38,881 nt of DNA from DASVLX01 sp035552275 (GTDB lineage: Bacteria; Actinomycetota; Actinomycetes; Mycobacteriales; Pseudonocardiaceae): positions 1 to 38,881 of the forward strand of contig DASZLR010000205.1 in NCBI GenBank assembly GCA_035552275.1, given 5' to 3'. A program made the position numbers and the translations under genes. The notes under the pieces are model-generated. The model made no database searches and was not told where the DNA came from. It saw only the letters and a list, made by a program, of their open reading frames with translations. Of this stretch, positions 6,651 through 14,051 are shown in pieces. Positions within the stretch are counted from its first letter, which is position 1. The number at the start of each line of letters is the position of its first letter.

Positions 6651-8336
6651 AGTTCCGAGGTTGTACCTACAGAACGGGCAGCGGCCCGCGCGGCGCAGAA
6701 CTGCGACGTCATGATCCTGGGTTCGGGCCTCGGCGGCTCGATCACCGCGTCCTGCCTCGCCCGTCAGGGCGCCAACGTCGTGCTTGTCGACGCCAGCCAG
6801 CATCCGCGGTTCGCGGTCGGCGAGTCGATGATCCCCCAGTTGGTGGAATGGCTGCACGTGCTCTCGCTGCGCTATGACGTGCCCGAGATCAAGTACCTGC
6901 TGGACGTGAAGGCGGTCACCAAGAACATCGGCCCGCACCACGGCAAGAAGCAGCACTTCGGGTTCGTCCGGCACGACGCGGGCAAGGAGCCGGACCCGAA
7001 CGAGGCGGCGATCTTCGCGATCCCCAAGTCGTTGACGGAGGCCGCGCACCTGTTCCGCCAGGACACCGATTCCTTCTACTTCAACGTCGCCGCGAAATAC
7101 GGCTGCACGCTCCGGCAGAACTGGCGGGCGACCAGCATTGACTTCGATGACGACGGCGTCACCGTGACCGGCCACAACGGCGAGGTCTTCCGCGCCAAGT
7201 TCCTGATCGACGCCAGCGGCTACCGCTCGCCGCTGGCCGAGAAGTTCGACCTGCGGGAGAACCCGCCGCGGTTCAAGCACCACGCCCGCTCGCTGTTCAC
7301 CCACTATGTCGGCGTCAAGCCCTACGACGACGTCTGTTTCTACCCGGAAGAGACCCGCCCGCCGGTGCCGTATCACAACGGAACCCTGCACCACATGATC
7401 GACCGCGGCTGGTTCTGGATCATCCCGTTCAACAACTACAAGGATTCCAGCAACCCGGTGTGCAGTGTCGGGCTGACCATCGACGAGCGGAAGTACCCGA
7501 AGCCCACGGACATGTCGCCGGAGGAGGAGTTCCAGTCCTTCCTGGACCGCTACCCGGCGGTGAAGCGGCAGTTCGACGGCGCGAAGCGGGTACGCGAGTG
7601 GGTGTCCACCGATCGGTTGCAGTACTCCTCCAAGCAGACCGTCGGACATCGGTGGGCGCTGATGTCGCACGCCGCCGGGTTCATCGACCCGCTGTACTCC
7701 CGTGGGCTGGCCAACACCTTCGAGATCGTGGACGCCCTGGTGCGCCGGATCCTCGACTCGTTGCGCGACGACGACTTCTCCGTCGAGCGTTACGAATACG
7801 TGGAGCGGCTGGAGAAGGGCCTGCTGAGCTACAACGACGACATCGTGAACTGCTCCTACATCGCGTTCTCACATTTCCGGCTGTGGAGCGGGGTGTTCCG
7901 GGTCTGGGCAGGGTTCACCACACCATCGACGATGCGACTCATCCGGGCTCGGCAGAACTTTTCGCTCGACCACGATGATCGGCATTTCAAGGAGCTGGAG
8001 AATTCCCCGTACACCGGATTGTGGTGGCCGGACAGCACCGGCTTCAAACGGCTGGTCGACACCACTGTTGAGCTTTGCGAGAAGTACGAGGTCGGCGAGC
8101 TCTCCGGTGATGACGCGGCCGACCAGCTGTTCAAGGCGATCAACGACTGCGATGTTGTCAATACGCCGTTCGGGTGGAAGGAAGAAGACATTCGCTTCTT
8201 CGCGCCGACCACCCCACAGATGATGAAGTTCATGTGGTGGGCGAACACCCAGGCGCCGCCAGAGATGAAGGAACTCGGCCGGGCCATGCTTTCCGGAATG
8301 GTCAAATCCGGCCTGAAGGGCCGGAAAGCGGGTTAG
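6648..8336 (+). CDS. FADH2-dependent halogenase
   Basis: This ~562-aa flavin-dependent halogenase, numbered from the TTG start, carries the FAD site GSGLGG (about 25-30) and the family-defining W-x-W-x-I-P motif as WFWIIP (about 255-260). HPRFAVGESMIPQL lies close to the flavin, as in other members. The catalytic lysine that carries HOCl is probably in the VTKNIG segment near residue 92. Such enzymes use FADH2 from a separate reductase, O2 and halide to chlorinate phenols or indoles. Here the substrate is most likely the angucycline core. It follows hydroxylase 5098 and shares its promoter. The length and C-terminal extension resemble halogenases of large aromatic polyketides such as the xantholipin group. 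ATG 6573, coupled to the upstream stop, is an alternative start. The flavin partner is presumably the antiporter-fused reductase. Confidence 0.9.
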   Translation: MSSEVVPTERAAARAAQNCDVMILGSGLGGSITASCLARQGANVVLVDASQHPRFAVGESMIPQLVEWLHVLSLRYDVPEIKYLLDVKAVTKNIGPHHGKKQHFGFVRHDAGKEPDPNEAAIFAIPKSLTEAAHLFRQDTDSFYFNVAAKYGCTLRQNWRATSIDFDDDGVTVTGHNGEVFRAKFLIDASGYRSPLAEKFDLRENPPRFKHHARSLFTHYVGVKPYDDVCFYPEETRPPVPYHNGTLHHMIDRGWFWIIPFNNYKDSSNPVCSVGLTIDERKYPKPTDMSPEEEFQSFLDRYPAVKRQFDGAKRVREWVSTDRLQYSSKQTVGHRWALMSHAAGFIDPLYSRGLANTFEIVDALVRRILDSLRDDDFSVERYEYVERLEKGLLSYNDDIVNCSYIAFSHFRLWSGVFRVWAGFTTPSTMRLIRARQNFSLDHDDRHFKELENSPYTGLWWPDSTGFKRLVDTTVELCEKYEVGELSGDDAADQLFKAINDCDVVNTPFGWKEEDIRFFAPTTPQMMKFMWWANTQAPPEMKELGRAMLSGMVKSGLKGRKAG

Positions 8337-8368
8337 GCTGGGCCGCCCTGACGCCGACGCGCCATCGG

Positions 8369-8398
8369 GCTCGGACCGCCAACCCCGGCGGTCCGAGC
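8369..8398 (+). terminator. Intercistronic hairpin between halogenase and BBE oxidase
   Basis: A perfect 12-bp stem (GCTCGGACCGCC at 8369-8380, GGCGGTCCGAGC at 8387-8398) encloses a 6-nt loop, AACCCC. It starts 33 bp after the halogenase stop. No T-run follows, so it may be a weak terminator or an RNA-stabilising element that lowers expression of the downstream oxidase. Confidence 0.5.
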
Positions 8399-8480
8399 GC
8401 GACGCGCGCCGGCGTTCTCGGCGTTTCGACGGCCAACGGCGATGTTGGCCGACCCGCTCGATCGGAAGGACGGACGTCGG

Positions 8481-10022
8481 ATGAGTCGGATGGTCAATCG
8501 GAGAACAATGCTCGGTGCCGGAACCGCGGCGTTGGGACTGGCCGCGTTACGTGGCAGCGCGGTGTTGCCGGGCAACACCGCCAGCGCGGCCACCAGCATT
8601 CCCTGGTCCAAGCTGGGCCAGCACCTGCGAGGCCAACTGGTGCTGCCCACCGATCCGTACTACGCCATCGCCAAGGAACTCGAACTCGGCCAGTTCGACG
8701 GGACCGACCCGCAGGCCGTCGCCTACTGCGTCAGCCCGGCCGACGTGTCCACCGCGGTCCGGTTCGCGCAGGACTACTGCGTGCCGGTCGCGGTGCGCAG
8801 TGGCGGCCACAGCTACGGCGGATACTCCAGCACGCCGGGTCTGATCATCGATGTGTTCCGGCTCAACGCGGTGACCGTCGGCGACAGCACCGTCACGATC
8901 CAGCCCGGCGCGCAGAACGTGCAGATCCTCAACACGCTGGCGCCCTATGGTCTGGTCGTCAGCGAGGGCGGCTGCCCGACCGTCGCCGCCGGCGGATTCC
9001 TCCAGGGCGGCGGCTTCGGCTTCCTGACCCGCCCGCTCGGAATGGCCTGCGACGCCCTGGTGTCCGCCCAGGTCGTGCTGGCCGACGGGAGCCTGGTGAC
9101 CGCGTCCGAGCAGGAGCATCCCGATCTGTTCTGGGCGATCCGGGGCGGTGGCGGCGGCAATTTCGGTGTGGTCACGTCGTTCACCGTCACCCCGCACGCC
9201 GGCGATCAGATGGCCTCGTCGACCCTGGTGTTTCCCTTCGACCGCGCGGTGGACGTACTCGACGGCTTCGCGCGGTGGCTGGTCGACGCGCCCCGCACGA
9301 TCGGCGGCGGCGCCTATATCGCCCCGTCGGACGGCACACCCGGCTCGGCGCCGAACCTGGTGGCCATGTTGGCCTGTCACGGCACCGCGGCCCAGTTGGC
9401 CGCGGAAACCCAGCGACTGGGCACCTTCACCGGCGCGCCGGTGTTTCAGCAGGACGGCGTGTCCAGCTACCGCGACCTGATGATGAACGTCTTCGGCTGC
9501 GCCACGCTCACCGAGGCGCAGTGCCAACGGTCCGGCAAGACCCCGCAGGGCCAGTTGTCCCGGCCGGTGTTCGGCCTGGAACGCAGCCGGCTGTCCGGCG
9601 CGCCGTTCACCCACGACGGCTGGGCCCAGGTGATGACGGCGTTCAACGCCAACCCGTCAGCCGGCCAGTCGCGGTTCCTCGACCTACAGATGTTCGGCGG
9701 CGCGGCCAACGATCCGGCCCGCACCGACACCGCTTACGTGCACCGCGATTCGCTGTTCTCAGTAAACTACCGAGCGCAGATATACGACGCACAGAACGCG
9801 ACCGACGACGAGATATCGGCCGCCACCCAGTGGGTCTACCACGGCTTCGACACCATCAATCCGCTGTCGAACGGCGAGACCTACCAGAACTGGATCGACC
9901 CCGTGTTGCCGGACTGGAAACAATCTTACTACGCGGAGAACTACGCCCGGCTGTCGTTGGTCAAGTCCCGGTACGACCGCTTCCAGTTCTTCCGCTTCGC
10001 CCAGAGTATCCAACTGGCTTAG
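8481..10022 (+). CDS. Tat-signal berberine-bridge-type oxidase with bicovalent FAD
   Basis: This 513-aa FAD-linked oxidase (PP-loop/BBE family) starts with a twin-arginine leader: NRRTMLGAG, a hydrophobic Ala/Leu/Gly stretch, then an ASA-type cleavage site near residue 37. RSGGHSYGGYS carries His110, and the GGCPTV segment carries Cys165. These are the two residues that bind FAD covalently in BBE, GilR and aclacinomycin oxidoreductase. QGGGFGFLTRPLGM and RGGGGGNFGVVTSF follow as in the family. Such enzymes oxidise alcohols, hemiacetals or phenols with O2; GilR makes the gilvocarcin lactone. A Tat leader suggests the last step occurs outside the cytoplasm. ATG 8481 is chosen because it gives the leader; GGAAGGA lies ~10 nt upstream. 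Codon 23 (8547-8549) is a rare TTA. The 3' end is part of a 20-bp tandem repeat. Confidence 0.9.
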   Translation: MSRMVNRRTMLGAGTAALGLAALRGSAVLPGNTASAATSIPWSKLGQHLRGQLVLPTDPYYAIAKELELGQFDGTDPQAVAYCVSPADVSTAVRFAQDYCVPVAVRSGGHSYGGYSSTPGLIIDVFRLNAVTVGDSTVTIQPGAQNVQILNTLAPYGLVVSEGGCPTVAAGGFLQGGGFGFLTRPLGMACDALVSAQVVLADGSLVTASEQEHPDLFWAIRGGGGGNFGVVTSFTVTPHAGDQMASSTLVFPFDRAVDVLDGFARWLVDAPRTIGGGAYIAPSDGTPGSAPNLVAMLACHGTAAQLAAETQRLGTFTGAPVFQQDGVSSYRDLMMNVFGCATLTEAQCQRSGKTPQGQLSRPVFGLERSRLSGAPFTHDGWAQVMTAFNANPSAGQSRFLDLQMFGGAANDPARTDTAYVHRDSLFSVNYRAQIYDAQNATDDEISAATQWVYHGFDTINPLSNGETYQNWIDPVLPDWKQSYYAENYARLSLVKSRYDRFQFFRFAQSIQLA

Positions 10023-10080
10023 TGGGTATCCAACTGGCTTAGTGGGTATCCAACCGGCTTAGTGGGCAGCCAACCGGCTT
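10001..10080 (+). repeat. Four 20-bp tandem repeats across the 3' end of the BBE oxidase gene
   Basis: Consecutive 20-mers at 10001, 10021, 10041 and 10061 share the core GTATCCAACTGGCTTAGTGG, with copies 3 and 4 diverging gradually (AACTGG to AACCGG, GTATCC to GCAGCC). The first copy encodes the last codons and stop of the oxidase, and the others lie downstream. The pattern looks like slippage amplification of the gene end. It lies immediately before promoter block B. Confidence 0.85.
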
Positions 10081-10087
10081 GGTAGAT

Positions 10088-10152
10088 TTGACGTACTTGA
10101 CACAGGCTTGTCGGTCAGTGTGTTTACCGAGACGGGCGGCTTTCGCGATACT
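10088..10152 (+). promoter_or_regulatory. Shared cluster promoter block, copy B (before ABM oxygenase 10233)
   Basis: This is the second copy of the element at 5006: TTGACGTACTTGACA at 10088-10102, TTTACC at 10123-10128 and GATACT at 10147-10152, with an 18-bp spacer. Total length from TTGACG to TTTACC is 41 bp in both copies. GATACTGGAG is identical in both. TTGAC repeats with a 9-bp period upstream of the -35, as expected for an activator site. Confidence 0.6.
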
Positions 10153-10232
10153 GGAGTTACGACGCCGGTCCGACCGGAGAATCGAGACCGAAATCCGGCG
10201 ATCCATATTCCACACATGGAGGCGAAAGCAGC

Positions 10233-10925
10233 ATGCCCATGATTTCCGAGCAAGACAGCTACCTGACGGTGGTCAATCTGTTCTCCACTGATGTTCCGGA
10301 GAAGCAGGACCGGCTGTTGGCGGCGATGCGCGAGATCGTCGACTCGGCGGCCTTCCCCGGCTGGATCTCCAGCACCGTGCACAGCGGGCGGGACCTGCCG
10401 GGCACGGCGAACTTCATCCAGTGGCGCAGCGGCGAGGACCTGGAGGCGCGGTATGCCGGCGAGGAGTTCAAGCACCGCACACTGCCGGTGTTCACCGACA
10501 TGACCACCTCGATCAAGCTGTTGCAGACCAGGCCGGTGTTCACCCAGCGGCATCCCGCGCTGGGTGACGTCCTGGAGATCTCGCCCAACCGGGACGACTA
10601 CACGGTAATCGAGCTGATCGGGGTCACGGCGGCCGACCAGGACGATCTGGTGGACGCCGTTGGCCCCGGCCAGGACTGGCTGCTGGACGTGCCGGGCTAC
10701 CGGTCCCACGCGGTGCTGCGCGGACTGGCCGCCCGCGGCGTCGACGGCGTGTTCGTCGTGGTCTATTCCCAGTGGGACGGCAAGGAATCCTACGACGCGT
10801 TCCGCGCGGCGCCGGACGCGCGGAAATCGCCGGGCCGGCAGAAGACGGAGGCCAGGGTGGCCGCGCTGGCGACGTCTCGCGAGCAGAACACCTACAACGT
10901 CGTCCACACCCGGTCGGCGGCGTAG
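10233..10925 (+). CDS. Two-domain antibiotic biosynthesis monooxygenase (AlpJ/JadG/GilOII-like)
   Basis: This 230-aa protein is built of two tandem ABM-type ferredoxin-like domains. Residues ~8-100 contain FPGWISSTVHSG...TANFIQW, and residues ~118-215 contain VPGYRSHAVLRG...GVFVVVYSQWD. No cofactor motif is visible, as usual for the fold. Two-domain ABM proteins of this size include the angucycline ring-B oxygenases AlpJ (kinamycin), JadG (jadomycin) and GilOII (gilvocarcin), which require reduced flavin from a partner reductase. Given the jadomycin-like gene order, ring-B opening or contraction is the best guess; a simple anthrone or quinone-forming oxygenase is the alternative. ATG 10233 has GGAGG ten bases upstream. 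The gene is a single unit between promoter block B and a strong terminator at 10954. Confidence 0.8.
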   Translation: MPMISEQDSYLTVVNLFSTDVPEKQDRLLAAMREIVDSAAFPGWISSTVHSGRDLPGTANFIQWRSGEDLEARYAGEEFKHRTLPVFTDMTTSIKLLQTRPVFTQRHPALGDVLEISPNRDDYTVIELIGVTAADQDDLVDAVGPGQDWLLDVPGYRSHAVLRGLAARGVDGVFVVVYSQWDGKESYDAFRAAPDARKSPGRQKTEARVAALATSREQNTYNVVHTRSAA

Positions 10926-10953
10926 CCTTTCAGAATTAATCCGCGGCCAGCGA

Positions 10954-11018
10954 AGGCCTCCTGGGCGGTGCGAGCCTCTGCTAGTCTCGGCTCCGCCCAG
11001 GAGGCCTCTCCGGTTTTT
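10954..11018 (+). terminator. Strong factor-independent terminator after the ABM oxygenase
   Basis: A perfect 15-bp stem (AGGCCTCCTGGGCGG at 10954-10968, CCGCCCAGGAGGCCT at 10993-11007) surrounds a loop with an inner GAGCC/GGCTC pairing. A TTTTT run follows at 11014-11018. It insulates the tailoring arm from the regulator gene. Confidence 0.85.
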
Positions 11019-11119
11019 GTTCGACTTTCAACCAATTGACCACTATCCGCGACGGAAATAGTTACGAGCAGCAACGGTAATGGTCACAAGCAGCGATCGG
11101 CTGTGCACATTGTGAAGCC

Positions 11120-11149
11120 TTGACACCCTAGCAGTACGGTCGGTATTCT
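11120..11149 (+). promoter_or_regulatory. Promoter of the response regulator
   Basis: TTGACA (11120-11125) and TATTCT (11144-11149) are 18 bp apart and match actinomycete housekeeping boxes. The CTTGACAC octamer overlapping the -35 is identical to part of promoter block B, so autoregulation by the same protein is possible. Confidence 0.55.
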
Positions 11150-11209
11150 TCATAATTGAGGGGTAGATCTGAATCCACTGCGGACTCGGACCGGGAGGGG
11201 GCTAGTTTG

Positions 11210-11935
11210 GTGAGCCAACCACTAGTCGATGCAGCTGAATCCCGATTACGGATACCACAATTGACGAGCGATTCGGCGAGCTGGCGAGTGCTCATCGTTG
11301 AGAACGATATCCGAGATCGGGAAGCCTTGGCGAAGGGGCTACGGCGCCATGGGCATGAGGTTTACAGTGCCGAGACGGGTGGCAAGGCACTGCAGTGTTA
11401 CGAGGACGTCGACGTCATTCTTCTTGATCTGGAGCTGCCGGATCTGGACGGCTTGGAAGTGTGCCGGTCGATTCGGGCGACCTGCGACGTGCCGGTGATC
11501 GTCATGACGGCTCGGCAGACCGAGCTGGAATGCGTGCTCGGGTTGCAGGCCGGCGCCGACGACTACCTGGTCAAGCCGTACGGGTTCCGCGAGCTGATGG
11601 CCCGGATGGGCGCGGTCATGCGACGAGTGCGGCCGCGGCCGATGGCCGCCGAGGTGGTCACCAGGGGGCCGCTTCGGATCGACCCCAGTGCACGTCAGGT
11701 GTTTCTCGGCGGCCGGTCGGTCGAGCTGACCCGAAAGGAGTTCGACCTCCTGTTCCTGTTGGCATCTCATCCGGACACCGTCCTGCCACGAAGACGCATC
11801 ATGCAACAGATATGGGGGGACTCGTGGTCACGACGAACGATCGACACACATGTCAGCAGCGTCCGCAGCAAGCTGGGCGGTAGCGACTGGATCATTACCG
11901 TGCGCGGTGTTGGATTTCGACTCGGTCGCGGCTGA
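11210..11935 (+). CDS. OmpR/JadR1-type orphan response regulator
   Basis: This 241-aa protein (from GTG 11210) has a receiver domain (~26-140) and an OmpR/PhoB winged-helix DNA-binding domain (~150-240, ending RRTIDTHVSSVRSKLG...VRGVGFRLG). The phosphoacceptor is Asp73 (ILLDLELPDLDG), with Thr in VMTAR and Lys in LVKPYG. The acid pocket reads Glu31-Asn32-Asp33, so one of the two Mg-binding acids is an Asn. No histidine kinase is adjacent. Its position just before the carboxylase alpha gene equals that of jadR1, an atypical regulator controlled by binding the end product rather than by phosphorylation. GTG 11210 is chosen because GGGAGGGGG lies 8 nt upstream; the frame opens at TTG 11156. Codon 13 (11246-11248) is TTA, suggesting bldA-type control. 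It is the likely activator of the cluster. Confidence 0.88.
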   Translation: MSQPLVDAAESRLRIPQLTSDSASWRVLIVENDIRDREALAKGLRRHGHEVYSAETGGKALQCYEDVDVILLDLELPDLDGLEVCRSIRATCDVPVIVMTARQTELECVLGLQAGADDYLVKPYGFRELMARMGAVMRRVRPRPMAAEVVTRGPLRIDPSARQVFLGGRSVELTRKEFDLLFLLASHPDTVLPRRRIMQQIWGDSWSRRTIDTHVSSVRSKLGGSDWIITVRGVGFRLGRG

Positions 11936-11956
11936 CACTGCTATCACAACGGTAAC

Positions 11957-11991
11957 AAAGAGGGTGGGCCGCCGTGCGGCTCACCCTCTTT
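11957..11991. terminator. Bidirectional hairpin terminator after the regulator
   Basis: A 16-bp stem with a single G-T wobble (AAAGAGGGTGGGCCGC at 11957-11972, GCGGCTCACCCTCTTT at 11976-11991) closes on a 3-nt loop. A-rich and T-rich flanks occur on either side. It separates the regulator from the main biosynthetic operon. Confidence 0.85.
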
Positions 11992-12102
11992 CCGTTGTCC
12001 GCCGACCCGCCCGCGCGCCCAACGCGGTGAGCGGCGGTTTTGCTGAGATTTGACGCTGATCTGGCCGTCGCCCAACAAAGCGCGCAGGTATTTGCACAAC
12101 CT

Positions 12103-12133
12103 GACTCAAGCCTGAAATCAATTGTCTTGAATC
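12103..12133. promoter_or_regulatory. Inverted repeat upstream of the main PKS operon
   Basis: GACTCAAG (12103-12110) and CTTGAATC (12126-12133) form an inverted repeat with 7 of 8 matching positions and a 15-bp centre. The 315-bp gap 11936-12250 otherwise holds the terminator at 11957 and a TTTGACG at 12050. No clear -10 box was found. The CTTGA half-site resembles those of promoter blocks A and B, so this may be the operator of the main operon. Confidence 0.35.
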
Positions 12134-12250
12134 ACCATCCGACTTTCCCGAATCATGGAGAGCGAGGAACCGCGACGCTCGCTGAAGATATCCCCGGCGT
12201 CGGGCGCGGGTCGACAGCGGCAGGTACGGCGGCGAGTCAGGAGACATTCG

Positions 12251-14020
12251 GTGCGCAAGGTGCTGATCGCCAATCGTGGTGAGATCGCGGTTCGCGTCGC
12301 GCGGGCATGTCGGGACGCGGGCCTGGCCAGCGTCGCCGTCTATGCCGAGCCCGACCGCGACGCCCCCGCGGTGCGCGCCGCCGACGAGGCCTACGCGCTG
12401 TCCGGGGACACCCCGGCCACCAGCTATCTCGATATCGGCAAGGTGCTCGCGGCCGCCACCGGCTCCGGCGCGGACGCCGTGCACCCCGGCTACGGCTTCC
12501 TGTCCGAGAACGCCGAGTTCGCCGAGGCGGTCATCGACGCCGGCCTCACCTGGATCGGCCCACCACCGCGGGCCATCCGCGAACTCGGCGACAAGGTCAC
12601 CGCCCGGCACGTCGCCGCCCGCGCCGGCGCCCCACTGGTCGCCGGCACCGCGAACGCGGTCAGCGGACCGGACGAGGTCGTCGCCTTCGCCGCCGAGCAC
12701 GGCCTGCCGATCGCGATCAAGGCCGCCTTCGGCGGTGGCGGACGCGGCCTGAAGGTCGCCCACGCGATGACCGAGATCCCCGAGCTGTATGAGTCCGCGG
12801 TCCGTGAGGCGCGGGCCGCGTTCGGCCGGGGCGAGTGCTTTGTCGAGCGGTATCTGGACCGACCCCGGCACGTGGAGACCCAGTGCCTGGCCGACCGCTT
12901 CGGCACGGTCGTGGTCGTCTCGACCAGGGACTGCTCCTTGCAGCGCCGCCACCAGAAGCTGGTCGAGGAGGCCCCGGCGCCGTTCCTCACCCCCGACCAG
13001 AACGCCCGGCTGTACGCCGCGTCCAAGGCGATCCTCGCGGCGGCCGGCTACGTCGGCGCCGGCACCTGCGAATTCCTGATCGGCGTCGACGGCACCATCT
13101 CCTTCCTGGAAGTCAACACCCGGTTGCAGGTCGAGCACCCGGTCACCGAGGAGATCACCGGCATCGACCTGGTGCGCGAGCAGTTCCGGATCGCGGACGG
13201 CGAGCCGATCGGCTACGACGATCCACCCGCGCGCGGGCACAGCTTCGAGTTCCGGATCAACGGCGAGGATCCCGGCCGGGGCTTCCTGCCCGCGCCGGGC
13301 ACGGTGCGCGAGTTCGTGCCGCCCGCCGGCCCGGGGGTCCGGCTGGACTCCGGGGTGGAATCCGGGTCGGTGATCGGCCCGGCCTGGGATTCCTTGCTGG
13401 CCAAGCTGATCGTCACCGGCGCCGACCGTACCCAGGCGTTGCGGCGCGCGGCCCGTGCGCTGGCCGAATTCAGGGTCGACGGGATGGCGACGGTGCTGCC
13501 GTTCCACCGCGCGGTCGTCGCCGACCCGGCGTTCTCCGACGAGTCCTTCGCCGTGCACACCCGGTGGATCGAGACCGAGTTCGAGAACACGATTCCCCCT
13601 TGGCACACCGACGGCCGCGACGCCGACCACGATCGCGCGGACGGCGATCCGCGCGAAACGGTGGTGGTCGAGGTCGCCGGCCGGCGCGTCGAGGTCTCGC
13701 TGCCGCCCGAACTCGGCGTGCCGAGGGCAAAGGTCGGCGGCGCGGCGGCGAAGCCGGCCGCCGCGCGGGTCCGCCGGGCGACCGGCAGGACGTCGGCGCC
13801 CTCGGCGGACACGGTGTCCTCGCCCATGCGCGGAACGATCACCAAGGTCGCCGTCCGGGACGGTCAGCGGGTCGCCGAAGGAGAGCTGATCGCCGTCCTG
13901 GAGGCCATGAAGATGGAGCAGCCCCTCAACGCGCACAAGGCCGGCGCCATCGTCGGGCTCACCGCCGAGGTCGGCCAGAGCGTCGGCACCGGCGCCGCGC
14001 TGTGCGAGATCAGGGGCTGA
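12251..14020 (+). CDS. Acyl-CoA carboxylase alpha subunit (biotin carboxylase + BCCP)
   Basis: This 589-aa two-domain protein fuses biotin carboxylase (VRKVLIANRGEIAVRVARACR at the N-terminus, ATP-grasp loop KAAFGGGGRGLKV, active region FLEVNTRLQVEHPVTE) to a C-terminal biotinyl domain with the biotinylated lysine in EAMKMEQP. It carboxylates biotin with ATP and bicarbonate. With the beta (22068) and epsilon (23703) subunits in the same operon it makes malonyl-CoA for the polyketide synthase. GTG 12251 is chosen because AGGAGA lies just upstream and the protein then starts at the conserved RKVLIANRGE; the frame is open to ATG 12155 but those 32 residues look non-native. It is the first gene of the main operon and matches jadJ in the jadomycin cluster. 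Confidence 0.93.
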   Translation: MRKVLIANRGEIAVRVARACRDAGLASVAVYAEPDRDAPAVRAADEAYALSGDTPATSYLDIGKVLAAATGSGADAVHPGYGFLSENAEFAEAVIDAGLTWIGPPPRAIRELGDKVTARHVAARAGAPLVAGTANAVSGPDEVVAFAAEHGLPIAIKAAFGGGGRGLKVAHAMTEIPELYESAVREARAAFGRGECFVERYLDRPRHVETQCLADRFGTVVVVSTRDCSLQRRHQKLVEEAPAPFLTPDQNARLYAASKAILAAAGYVGAGTCEFLIGVDGTISFLEVNTRLQVEHPVTEEITGIDLVREQFRIADGEPIGYDDPPARGHSFEFRINGEDPGRGFLPAPGTVREFVPPAGPGVRLDSGVESGSVIGPAWDSLLAKLIVTGADRTQALRRAARALAEFRVDGMATVLPFHRAVVADPAFSDESFAVHTRWIETEFENTIPPWHTDGRDADHDRADGDPRETVVVEVAGRRVEVSLPPELGVPRAKVGGAAAKPAAARVRRATGRTSAPSADTVSSPMRGTITKVAVRDGQRVAEGELIAVLEAMKMEQPLNAHKAGAIVGLTAEVGQSVGTGAALCEIRG

Positions 14021-14051
14021 TGTGAACACCACCGTGGAAATGAGAGAGCAC

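Noticed and set aside
10001..10080. 20-bp repeats as a CRISPR array
   Set aside because: The repeats are directly adjacent with no unique spacers, and no cas gene is present.
12155..12250. ATG 12155 as start of the carboxylase alpha subunit
   Set aside because: The extra 32 residues are basic and unlike the family. GTG 12251 has a good ribosome site and starts at the conserved RKVLIANRGE.
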